Shown here: piece by piece, positions 18,034-27,312 of the stretch
Position numbering within the stretch: position 1 is the stretch's first letter
Layout of the letters: every line of letters begins with the position of its first letter
Assembly (NCBI RefSeq): GCF_905479755.1
Contig: NZ_CAJQNT010000007.1
Coordinates: 20,498-84,497 of the forward strand
Origin: an uncultured Schumannella sp.
GTDB taxonomy: Bacteria > Actinomycetota > Actinomycetes > Actinomycetales > Microbacteriaceae
Length of the DNA: 64,000 nt
Reading direction: 5' to 3'
Translations under genes and position numbers: made by a program
The notes under the pieces: generated by a model
Seen by the model: only the letters and a program-made list of their open reading frames with translations
What the model was told of the DNA's origin: nothing
Databases searched by the model: none

Positions 18034-18047
18034 GGGACCTTCGGCCC
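18034..18047 (+). promoter_or_regulatory. DosR-like box upstream of cydABDC
   Basis: GGGACCTTCGGCCC sits 81 bp before the cydA start. With the adjacent BlaI-type repeat it makes a two-input control region: putative repression by BlaI and putative activation by the DosR-like regulator. This is one of the four best matches to the shared consensus in the window. Confidence 0.62.
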
Positions 18048-18127
18048 TACGGCAGCGCTTCGAGGAACGCGACTCTGGCTCAGGGTCGTGAGGCGCGACC
18101 CGTCGTACGAGAAGGAGCAGGCCCCAC

Positions 18128-19702
18128 GTGGATCCCCTAGACATCGCCCGCTGGCAATTCGGAATCACGACGGTCTACCACTTCCTGATGGTGCCGCTGA
18201 CGATCGGCCTCGGGGCGACCGTCGCGATCATGCACACCGCGTGGGTGCGCACCGACAACCCGCAGTACCTCCGCATGACGAAGTTCTGGGGCAAGCTCTA
18301 CCTGATCAACTTCATCGTGGGCGTCGCCACCGGCATCGTGCAGGAGTTCCAGTTCGGCATGGCCTGGAGTGAATACTCCCGCTTCGTCGGCGACGTCTTC
18401 GGGGCGCCGCTCGCGATGGAAGGCCTGCTCGCCTTCTTCGTCGAATCGACCTTCCTCGGCCTCTGGATCTTCGGCTGGGGCCGCCTGCCCAAGAAACTCC
18501 ACCTCGCGACGCTCTGGGTCGCCGTCATCGGATCGTGGCTCTCCGCGTACTTCATCATCGCGGCGAACTCGTGGATGCAGCACCCGGTCGGCGTCGAACT
18601 GATCGACGGGCGCCCCGTGCTCGTCGACATCTGGGCCGTCCTCGGCAACAACACCGCCGTCGCCGCCTACACGCACACGATCGCGGGCTCGGTCGCCGTC
18701 GCCGGCGGATTCCTGCTCGGCATTGCCTGGTACCAGCTCTGGCAGCGCCGCAAAGACGGGATCGACACCGTGGATGCCACCGGCCGCGTCGTCGTCGGCG
18801 AGGCGCCCGAGATCCCGGGTCGCGATCGCGCCGACCACAAGGTCTGGCTCAACTCGCTCCGCCTCGGGGCGCTCGTCGCCATCATCGGCTTCGGTGCCGT
18901 CGCCATCAGCGGCGACCTGCAGGCGAAGCTCATGTACGAGCAGCAGCCGATGAAGATGGCCGCCGCCGAAGGCGCGTGCCACACCGGCACCAGCTTCTCG
19001 ATCCTCACCCTCGGCGACGTCGGCGCGACCGACTGCTCGAGCGTCACGACGCTCATCGAGGTTCCCGGGGTGCTGTCGTTCTTGGCCAAGGGCGACTTCG
19101 TCACCGACATGCCCGGTATCACCGACCTGCTGCCCTACTACCAGGAGCAGTACGGCGCCACGCTCGCCGACGATGGCCTCTACGGCGACCGCGCCGGCAG
19201 TGAGATCCAGTACGTTCCGCTGCTCTGGGTCACCTACTGGGGCTTCCGCATGATGATCGGCTTCGGTGCGATCTCCGCCTTCGCCGCCGCCGTCGCACTG
19301 TGGCTCACGCGCAAGGGAACCGTGCCGCGCTCGCCGTGGATCATGCGCCTCGCGGTGCTCGGCATCCTCGCGCCGTTCGCCGCCAACTCGGCGGGTTGGA
19401 TCTTCACCGAGCTCGGCCGTCAGCCCTTCGTGGTGGCGCCGAACCCCGACCCGAGCGGCATCGACGGGGTCTTCATGTTCACGGCCGCGGCCGTCTCACC
19501 GGGCGTGACCGCGGGAGAGTTGCTGTTCTCCACCGTCTCGCTCACGCTCGTCTACGCCGTGCTGCTCGCCGTCGAGGTGTGGCTGCTCGTGAAGTACGTG
19601 CGCGGAGGGGTGGCGTCCGCAATGCCGGAACTGGCGCCCCACGACGATCCCGACGATCCGGATTCGGGCAACCGCTCCGACGTCCTCTCCTTCGCCTACT
19701 GA
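18128..19702 (+). CDS. cydA: Cytochrome bd ubiquinol oxidase subunit I
   Basis: This is the catalytic subunit of the high-affinity terminal oxidase that reduces oxygen with quinol. The 524 residues start MDPLDIARWQFGITTVYHFL, placing the heme b595 ligand His at residue 18. The GWIFTELGRQP signature appears near residue 420. About nine transmembrane helices are predicted by eye, and the Q-loop is of the short type. The ATG has AGAAGGAGCAGG upstream. cydB follows after 22 bp, and the maturation ABC transporter fusion follows cydB, making one operon. Expression at low oxygen is expected, in line with the boxes upstream. Confidence 0.97.
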   Translation: MDPLDIARWQFGITTVYHFLMVPLTIGLGATVAIMHTAWVRTDNPQYLRMTKFWGKLYLINFIVGVATGIVQEFQFGMAWSEYSRFVGDVFGAPLAMEGLLAFFVESTFLGLWIFGWGRLPKKLHLATLWVAVIGSWLSAYFIIAANSWMQHPVGVELIDGRPVLVDIWAVLGNNTAVAAYTHTIAGSVAVAGGFLLGIAWYQLWQRRKDGIDTVDATGRVVVGEAPEIPGRDRADHKVWLNSLRLGALVAIIGFGAVAISGDLQAKLMYEQQPMKMAAAEGACHTGTSFSILTLGDVGATDCSSVTTLIEVPGVLSFLAKGDFVTDMPGITDLLPYYQEQYGATLADDGLYGDRAGSEIQYVPLLWVTYWGFRMMIGFGAISAFAAAVALWLTRKGTVPRSPWIMRLAVLGILAPFAANSAGWIFTELGRQPFVVAPNPDPSGIDGVFMFTAAAVSPGVTAGELLFSTVSLTLVYAVLLAVEVWLLVKYVRGGVASAMPELAPHDDPDDPDSGNRSDVLSFAY

Positions 19703-19724
19703 CCCGGAATCGGAAGACACTGAC

Positions 19725-20767
<1,043 letters not shown>

Positions 20768-20771
<4 letters not shown>

Positions 20772-23700
20772 GCCGGATGCGCGCGCGACTCGCACAGCTG
20801 ACCGCGCGGCTCGACGAGGCAGGTCTGGGCGTTGGGGGTCCCGGCCCGCTCGTCGGGTTGACGGTGCTCGCCGTGCTGCGCGCGGTCGCGCTCGTCGTGA
20901 TCGCCGAGTCGATCGCGATCGGGGTGACCGCTCTCGCCGACGGCACGGAGGCCTGGCGCTCGGCCGCGAGCTTCGGGGCCGCCGCCGTGCTCGCGCGGGC
21001 AGCGCTCGGCTGGGCCGCGCAGACCGTCGCGGCGCGGCTCGCGATCCGGTCCACTCAGCGGCTGCGCCGCGACGTGGTCGAGCGCGCGCTCGAGGCGCCG
21101 GGGGAGGCGAGCGGCGGCACCGTCGTGCTCGCCACCAGCGGTCTCGACGAGTTGGATGCGTACTACCGGCAGGTGGTGCCCGCGGCCGTGTCGGCAGCGG
21201 TCGTGCCGCTTGTGATCGGGCTGCGCATCCTCGGAACTGACTGGCTGAGCGCCCTCATCGTCGCGCTCACGCTGCCGCTCGTGCCGCTGTTCATGGCGCT
21301 CATCGGCATGCACACCCGCGACCAGGTCGATCGCGCGACCGGCGCGCTCGAGCGGCTCGGCGACCACCTCGTCGAACTCGCCCGCGGCCTGCCGGTGCTC
21401 GTCGGGCTGGGCCGGGTCGCCGAGCAGACGCGCGCCCTCGCCCGCATTCAAGACGACTACCGTGAGCGCACGCTCGCGACCCTGCGCGTCGCGTTCCTCT
21501 CAGCGCTCGCGCTCGAACTGATCGGCACCATCTCGGTCGCGCTCGTCGCGGTCGCGATCGGCTTGCGGTTGGTCGAAGGGCAGCTCGGCCTCGAGGTCGG
21601 GCTTGCCGTGCTGATTCTCGCGCCCGAGGTCTACGCGGCCGTCCGCGAGGTCGGGGTCGCCTTCCACGCCGCGCAGGGCGGCCTCGGTGCCCTCCGCCGT
21701 GCGCGCGAGGTGGTGCGTCAGCCCGCGGTCGCCGGGTGGCGGCGCGTCGACGACCGTCTCCCGGCCGCCCACGTTGACGCCCTCCGCGTGCGCTACGCGG
21801 GGCGCGAGGATGCGGCCGTCTCGGACCTCACCGCCGACTTCGCGCCGGGAACCATCACGGCGCTCACTGGCCCGAGCGGCGCCGGCAAGTCGACCGTGCT
21901 CGCGGCCCTCGTCGGCGCGCTGAGCGCCGACGCCGAGGTGCAGGGCACCGTGCGCGTGCCGCGCGGGCCCATCGCGTACGCGGCGCAGTCCCCGCGGCTC
22001 GTCGCCGCGTCGCCGCGCGACGAACTCGCCCTCACCAGCGCCTCGGCGCAGGAGATCGAGCGGATGCTCGCGGTGCTGGATCTGAGCGCGGTGGAGGGGA
22101 GGCATCCGGCTCTCCTCAGCCCGGGGGAGCGGCGCCGTGTCGCCGTCGCGCGCGCGCTGCTGCTCGCGCCCGCGGCCGCCCTCGTCGTGCTCGACGAGCC
22201 GACCGCGCACCTGGATGCGGCGCACGCCGAACTGGTGCGCCTGGAGATCCGGCGGCTGCGCACGGCGGCCCCGATCGTGCTCGTCTCGCACGAGCCCGAA
22301 ACGGTCGCCCTCGCCGACATCCGAATCCCGATCGCGCCGTCCGCCGTGGCCGACCCGCCCGCAGTGGTTCGCTTCTCCGGAGAATTTGCGGATGCCGGTC
22401 CCGCTGCCCCCGTGGTTTCGGCGCACCGCGCCGAAACCTCCGGAGAAACGACACACTCGGAGCCGAGTTCGGCAAGCGCAGCGCAGACCGAACCCGCCCG
22501 GATGCCGATCCTCGCCCGCGCCGCCCTCGCGATCCTGCTGGGCCTGGCCGCGACCGGCTTCGGGATGGCACTGTCGGCGGTCTCGGGATGGCTCATCGTG
22601 CGTGCGAGTGAGCAGCCCGACCTCATGTACCTCTTGGTCGCGATCGTCGGGGTGCGGTTCTTCGGCATCGGGCGCGCGGTCGCGCGTTACACCGAGCGGC
22701 TCGTCACCCACGACGCCGTGTTCCGTGCCAGCGACGCGCTGCGCTTGCGGGTGTGGCACGCGATCGCGGCCCGCGGGGCGGCCTCGGCGCGACTTCGGGA
22801 GGGCGGCACCGCCGTCGACTACCTCGTCACCCTCGTGCACGAGGTGCGCGACCTCGCTCCGCGCGTGATCTCCCCGCTCCTCATCGGCGTGCTCAGCGTC
22901 GTCGGGGTCGTCATCACCACCGCGTTCGTGCTGCCCGAGTTGACGTTCGTGGTCGCCGCGACGCTCGTCGCCGGGGTCGGGATCGCCGTGCTCGTGACCG
23001 CGCTCGCCGACCGCCGCGGAGCCGGTCCGCGGCTCGAGGCGCGCACGGCGCACACCGCCGCGCTCGCCGCGTTGCTGCGCGGCGCCGACGAGGTGCGCGC
23101 CGCCGGGATCGCTCCCGCGGCTCTCGCCGAACTCGACCGGCTCGCCGAGCGTTCCTCGCAACTCGCGCGCCGGGCCGCCCGCGCGGAGGGGGCGGGTGCC
23201 GCGGTCGCGGTCGTCGCCCTCGTCGGTCTTGCCGTCATGGTCCCGACGATCGCGGCGCCGCTCGTCGCCGCGGGCGCCACGAGCGCGCCCACGGTCGCCG
23301 TGATCGCCCTGCTTGCGCTCGCGACCCTCGACCCTGCGCTCGCCCTCGTCGAGGCGACCCGGCTGTCGCCGCGGCTGAGTGCGTCCTGGCGTCGCCTGTC
23401 GGCGCTGCGAGTTCCCATGGAGGCGCCGGCACCTGCCGCCACGCCGGCCACCGCACGCACGTCGGTACCCGCCGCCGCGCCCGCGGCCGATGCACCGCAC
23501 CCCGCGGTCGCGCCGCGCGGCCTCACGCTCACCTCGTTGGCGGCCCGCTGGCCCGGCACCGATTCCCTCGTGTTCGACGGCATCACCGCCCAGGTCGGGC
23601 GCGGCGAGTGGCTCCAGGTGAGCGGCCCGTCGGGGGCTGGTAAGTCCACGCTGCTGACGGTGCTTCTCGGCGGGCTGAGTCCGGCATCCGGTGCGGTCAG

Positions 23701-24235
23701 CCTCGACGGCGCGCCACTGGTCGCGCCCGGTGACGCCGACGCGGAGGGGCGCCGCCAGGTCGCCTGGTGCCCGCAGGACGCGCTGCTGTTCTCCTCCACC
23801 GTTCGGGCGAACCTGCGGATCGCCCGCCCACGCGGCCACGAGCCGAACGACGCGGACATTCGCGAGACGCTCGAGCGCGTCGGTCTCGGTCGCCTGCTCG
23901 CGAGCATGCCCGCCGGTCTCGACACGCGGGTCGGTTCGGGCGGTGCGGCTCTCTCGGGCGGCGAACGCCAGCGGCTCGCGGTCGCGCGGGCGCTCTTGAC
24001 CGATGCCGAGGTGGTGCTGCTCGACGAGCCGACCGCCCACCTGGATGCCGAAGGCGCCGCCGCGCTCATGGCAGACCTGCGGCGCGCGACCTCCGATCGC
24101 ATCGTGGTGCTCGTCTCGCACCGGGCCGCAGATGCCGCTGCGGGCGACGCACGCATCCTCCTCGGCGACGCGTCGAGCGGCGTCCCGGTCGAGCCGACGT
24201 CTCCTCGATTCGAACCCCTCGCGACGGTACGGTAG
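20768..24235 (+). CDS. cydDC: Fused thiol reductant ABC exporter CydD-CydC
   Basis: This single 1155-residue protein joins two ABC exporter half-molecules. The CydD half (1-530) has six membrane helices and an ATPase with Walker A GPSGAGKST (about 365) and a signature region LLSPGERRRVAVARA. The CydC half (about 575-1155) has another six helices, Walker A GPSGAGKST (about 955), signature ALSGGERQRLAVARA and Walker B VVLLDEPTAHLD. The heterodimer exports glutathione or cysteine and is needed to assemble cytochrome bd; fusion is frequent in actinobacteria. GTG start 20768 overlaps cydB. The linker between the halves (about 531-566) is encoded by a palindromic repeat also found between genes at 29.5 kb. 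Confidence 0.94.
22363..22458. repeat. Palindromic interspersed repeat inside the cydDC linker (copy 1)
   Basis: This roughly 95-bp segment begins CAGTGGTTCGCTTCTCCGG and ends ACCTCCGGAGAAACGACACA, so its ends are inverted copies of each other (TTCTCCGGAG / CTCCGGAGAA). It matches the intergenic copy at 29522-29625 at both ends but not in the middle. It keeps the cydDC frame open and encodes residues about 531-562 of the inter-half linker. Confidence 0.7.
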
Positions 24236-24268
24236 AGTAACTCGTCGGCCCCGCTTCGGTGAGGCCAT

Positions 24269-24340
24269 TGGGGTATGGTGTAATTGGCAACACGGCTGAT
24301 TCTGGTTCAGTTGTTCTTGGTTCGAGTCCAGGTACCCCAG
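24269..24340 (+). tRNA. tRNA-Gln(CTG)
   Basis: A 72-base cloverleaf can be drawn: acceptor stem TGGGGTA/TACCCCA with discriminator G, D-loop GTGTAATTGGCAACAC, anticodon stem GCTGA/TCAGT around loop TTCTGGT (anticodon CTG), and T-arm with GGTTCGAGTCC. CCA is not encoded. A TTCG tetraloop terminator follows 18 bp later. Confidence 0.97.
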
Positions 24341-24357
24341 CAGTTTCTGCACAAGTC

Positions 24358-24385
24358 TCGCCCCGTTCGCGGGGCTTTTCTTTTG
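24358..24385 (+). terminator. Rho-independent terminator after tRNA-Gln
   Basis: GCCCCG-TTCG-CGGGGC (24360-24375) forms a perfect 6-bp stem with a TTCG tetraloop, followed by TTTTCTTTT. It would end transcription of the tRNA, and possibly of cydABDC, before the TauE/SafE gene. Confidence 0.9.
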
Positions 24386-24481
24386 CGCGGCCGCGCCCGG
24401 GATCACGCGGTCGGGCCTGCCTCCATTCGCCCCTAGGGTGAAAGCACTCTTTTGTTTTCTTCAACCCCGCAGGATGCCTTC

Positions 24482-25318
24482 ATGACGACCGATTCCGCCA
24501 CCCCCTCTCCCGTGCGCCGCTATCTGGCGCTCGCCCTGGTCGGGGTGATCGGCGGCGTGCTGTCGGGCGCGTTCGGCGTCGGTGGTGGCATCGTGATGGT
24601 GCCGTTGCTCATCTGGCTGGTGAGGTTCGACCAGCGGCACGCGGCCGCGACCTCGCTCGTCGCGATCCTGCCGACGGCGATCGCGGGCGCCTCGACCTAC
24701 CTGGTGCAGGGCGAGGTGAACGTCATCGCCGGTCTGCTGATCGCCGCGGGCGGCATCGTCGGCTCGATCATCGGCACGCGCCTGCTCAAGCGGCTGCCGC
24801 TCGGCTGGTTGCGCTGGCTGTTCATCGCTCTGCTGGTGGTCGTCGCGGTGCAGACGATTCTCGAGCCGCCGTCGCGCGGCGTCGACCTGGAGCTCACCAC
24901 GTGGACGATCGTCGGCCTCGTCGGGCTCGGCCTCGCCATGGGAATCGCCGCGGGCCTCTTCGGCATCGGCGGTGGCGTCGTCGCCGTGCCCGTCTTGATC
25001 GCCCTGTTCGGGATGGGTGACCTGGTCGCGAAGGGGACCTCGCTACTGGCCATGATCCCGACCGCGACCACGGGGTCGATTGCGAACATCCGCAACCGAC
25101 TCGTGCGACTCTCGGACGGGCTGATCGTCGGCGTCTTCGCGACCGGCGCGAGCTTCGGCGGCGTCGCCCTCGCGTTCTGGATGGAGCCGCGGATCGCCGC
25201 GATCCTGTTCGCACTGCTCGTGCTGTTCACCTCGGTGCAGCTGTCGATCCGCGCGATCAAGGCGCACCGCGCCGCCCGCAAGGACAAGCCCGACACCGAC
25301 GGTCCCGCTGCCAGCTAG
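24482..25318 (+). CDS. TSUP family (TauE/SafE) membrane transporter
   Basis: This 278-residue protein has about eight hydrophobic helices arranged as two homologous halves, each with the family glycine motif: SGAFGVGGGIVMVPLL near residue 30 and GLFGIGGGVVAVPVLI near residue 155. The family (DUF81) exports organosulfonates, sulfite or thiosulfate. ATG 24482 is preferred to the longer frame at 24452 because CGCAGGATG lies just upstream and the extra residues carry no signal. It is probably monocistronic. Sulfur export would suit the sulfur-handling reductase fusion encoded at 12341, but that link is speculation. Confidence 0.88.
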   Translation: MTTDSATPSPVRRYLALALVGVIGGVLSGAFGVGGGIVMVPLLIWLVRFDQRHAAATSLVAILPTAIAGASTYLVQGEVNVIAGLLIAAGGIVGSIIGTRLLKRLPLGWLRWLFIALLVVVAVQTILEPPSRGVDLELTTWTIVGLVGLGLAMGIAAGLFGIGGGVVAVPVLIALFGMGDLVAKGTSLLAMIPTATTGSIANIRNRLVRLSDGLIVGVFATGASFGGVALAFWMEPRIAAILFALLVLFTSVQLSIRAIKAHRAARKDKPDTDGPAAS

Positions 25319-25339
25319 CCGGACGCGGGATCGCAGGCG

Positions 25340-25972
25340 TTACAGTTCGGCGGATTCCCCGGCCTCGAGCACGAAGAACTCGCCGCCGCGCTCGGTCGTC
25401 GCCCGCTCCAGGCGCGGGCGGTGGACGCCGAATCCCGCGACCGACAGCGTCATTTCGTGGATCGGGAACACCCGCTTCGCGCCGACCGCGAGCACGTAGT
25501 CCATCGCCTCGCCGATCTTCAGCCACGGGGCCCCGATCGGTGCCGCGAGAGTGCCGACCGGCACCTCGGGCACGGTGTAGGAGTCGCCGGGGTGGAACAG
25601 TTCGTCGTTGACGAGCACGCCCAGGTTGTCGACGACCGGGATCGACGAGTGGATGACGTTGTGCCGCCCGCCGAAGAACTGCAGCGTGAACGCGCCGACC
25701 TCGACGCGCTGACCGGCCGTCATCACCTCGATCTCGAACTCGCTTGCCGCGCCCGCGACGCCCTGCGGGCCGAAGATGCGGGCATCCGGTGCGTCGTCGA
25801 GGATCCGGCGCAGTTGCTCGGGCGTCCAGTGGTCGGCGTGTTCGTGCGTGATGACGATCGCGACGGTGCCGTGGAAGTCGGGTGGCGTCAGGAAGGAGCC
25901 CGGGTCGATCACCAGCAGGTCGTCGGCGCGTTCAATCACGAGGGTGGAGTGTTCGTACTTCGTCAGCTTCAC
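25340..25972 (-). CDS. MBL-fold metal-dependent hydrolase
   Basis: The 210-residue protein has the metallo-beta-lactamase zinc motif THEHADHW (H-x-H-x-D-H, about residues 43-50), with further metal ligands likely in FGGRHNVIH and LFHPGDSYT. It resembles the small UPF0173/YtkL-type hydrolases, soluble cytoplasmic enzymes of unknown physiological substrate. The start is a GTG at 25972. It is divergent from the esterase gene, with 34 bp between the start codons, so the two promoters overlap. Confidence 0.85.
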   Translation of the reverse strand: MKLTKYEHSTLVIERADDLLVIDPGSFLTPPDFHGTVAIVITHEHADHWTPEQLRRILDDAPDARIFGPQGVAGAASEFEIEVMTAGQRVEVGAFTLQFFGGRHNVIHSSIPVVDNLGVLVNDELFHPGDSYTVPEVPVGTLAAPIGAPWLKIGEAMDYVLAVGAKRVFPIHEMTLSVAGFGVHRPRLERATTERGGEFFVLEAGESAEL

Positions 25973-26006
25973 ACGGCGAGCGTACTCGCGCCGCTATCGT
26001 GGCGAT

Positions 26007-26975
26007 GTGTTTGTTGACCTTCCCGAAGCCCAGCTGCGTGAATATCAGAGCTCGCAGGTAGACCCCGCCGATTTCGACGAGTTCTGGTCTCGCACGATCG
26101 CCGAGGCCCGCGCCGCGGGTGGCGAAGTCACACTGACCCCGGTCGACACGGGACTGGTGACCGTTGACGTGTTCGATGTGACCTTCCCCGGGTTCGCCGG
26201 GGAACCGGTCAAGGGCTGGTTGCGCCTGCCCGCGCAGCGCAGCGGTCCGCTTCCCACGGTCGTCGAGTACGTCGGATACGGCGGGGGGCGCGGGCGCCCC
26301 ACCGAGAACCTGTTGTACGCCTCGGCGGGCTTCGCCCACTTCCACATGGACACGCGCGGCCAGGGCTCGACCTGGTCGCCCGGCGCGACCGCCGACTCGG
26401 CCGCGAGCGGTCCGCAGATCCCCGGCTTCATGTCGCGCGGCGTCGACTCTCGAGAGACCTACTACTACCGGCGTGTCTTCACGGATGCGGTGCGCGCGGT
26501 GGACGCCGCGCGCTCGCTCGACGTGGTGGACTCGTCGCGCGTCGCGGTGGTGGGTGGCAGCCAGGGCGGCGGCATCAGCTTGGCCGTGGCCGGCCTCGTC
26601 GAGGGTCTCGTGGCGGCCGTGCCGAGCGTCCCGTTCCTCTGCGACTTCCCGCGCGCCCTGACGATCCACGATTCGGAGCCGTATCACGAGCTCGTGCGCT
26701 ACCTGCGCACGCACCGCGAGAAGGTCGGGCAGGTCTTCGAGACCCTCTCGTACTTCGACGGGGTGAACTTCGCCACGCGCGCGAGCGTGCCGGCCTGGTT
26801 CTCGGTGGCGCTCATGGACGAGACTTGCAAGCCTTCGACGGTATTCGGTGCATTCAACGCCTACGCGGGCCCCAAACAGATCGACGTCTGGCCGTTCAAC
26901 GGTCACGAGGGCGGCGGGCCGGACGCCCTCGCCCGCACGGTGACGTTGCTGCACGGCGTCTTCGGCACCGCCTGA
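26007..26975 (+). CDS. Carbohydrate esterase family 7 (acetylxylan esterase / cephalosporin-C deacetylase)
   Basis: This 322-residue alpha/beta hydrolase matches the usual CE7 length. It shows all three family signatures: RGQG in MDTRGQGSTW (about 118), the nucleophile elbow GGSQGGG (about 185) and the catalytic His in NGHEGGG (about 300). The enzyme removes acetyl groups from xylo-oligosaccharides or similar small acetyl esters in the cytoplasm. GTG 26007 was chosen because the encoded start (VFVDLPEAQLREY) matches the typical N-terminus. The open frame further upstream overlaps the divergent gene. No carbohydrate cluster is adjacent, so the natural substrate is unclear. Confidence 0.88.
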   Translation: MFVDLPEAQLREYQSSQVDPADFDEFWSRTIAEARAAGGEVTLTPVDTGLVTVDVFDVTFPGFAGEPVKGWLRLPAQRSGPLPTVVEYVGYGGGRGRPTENLLYASAGFAHFHMDTRGQGSTWSPGATADSAASGPQIPGFMSRGVDSRETYYYRRVFTDAVRAVDAARSLDVVDSSRVAVVGGSQGGGISLAVAGLVEGLVAAVPSVPFLCDFPRALTIHDSEPYHELVRYLRTHREKVGQVFETLSYFDGVNFATRASVPAWFSVALMDETCKPSTVFGAFNAYAGPKQIDVWPFNGHEGGGPDALARTVTLLHGVFGTA

Positions 26976-27003
26976 GTGTTCGCTGGCAGCTGCCAGCGAC
27001 TAG

Positions 27004-27018
27004 TACCCCCTAGGGGTA
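27004..27018 (+). promoter_or_regulatory. CsoR operator upstream of csoR-copB
   Basis: TACCCCCTAGGGGTA is a pseudo-palindrome (TACCCC/GGGGTA) typical of CsoR-family operators, placed 12 bp before the regulator start codon. Two related sites lie at 39871 and 42333 in front of other copper genes. Confidence 0.75.
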
Positions 27019-27029
27019 TCATCGGTCGG

Positions 27030-27311
27030 GTGATCGAGGACATCAAGAAGCGCGCCCTGCACCGGACCAAGATCCTGCAGGGGCAGTTGCGCGGCGTCCA
27101 AAAGATGATCGAGAACGAGGATTACTGCGTCGACATCATCACGCAGTCCCTCGCGATCCAGAGTTCGCTGCGCAGTCTCAACAAGCTCCTCGTCGAAAAC
27201 CACCTGCGCACGCACGTCGGCGAGATGTTCGACGCCGGGGCCGAATCGCGCGACGCGGCCGTTGCCGAACTGCTGACGGTCTTCGAACTGCAGAACAACC
27301 GAGGGAACTGA
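27030..27311 (+). CDS. CsoR-family copper-sensing repressor (C-H-H ligand set)
   Basis: This 93-residue all-helical DUF156 protein represses copper export genes until it binds metal. The ligand positions read Cys33, His58 and His62, where classical CsoR has Cys-His-Cys with the same spacing. GTG 27030 was chosen because it directly follows the operator and the protein begins IEDIKKRALHRTK as in relatives. The P-type ATPase gene begins 1 bp after its stop, so they form an operon under negative autoregulation. The third-ligand change could alter metal preference compared with the second CsoR at 45124. Confidence 0.92.
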   Translation: MIEDIKKRALHRTKILQGQLRGVQKMIENEDYCVDIITQSLAIQSSLRSLNKLLVENHLRTHVGEMFDAGAESRDAAVAELLTVFELQNNRGN

Positions 27312-27312
27312 G

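Noticed and set aside
21500..24406. A 968-codon open frame on the minus strand
   Set aside because: It lies antisense to the cydDC fusion and runs through the tRNA-Gln. No motif is visible, and cydDC is certain on the other strand.
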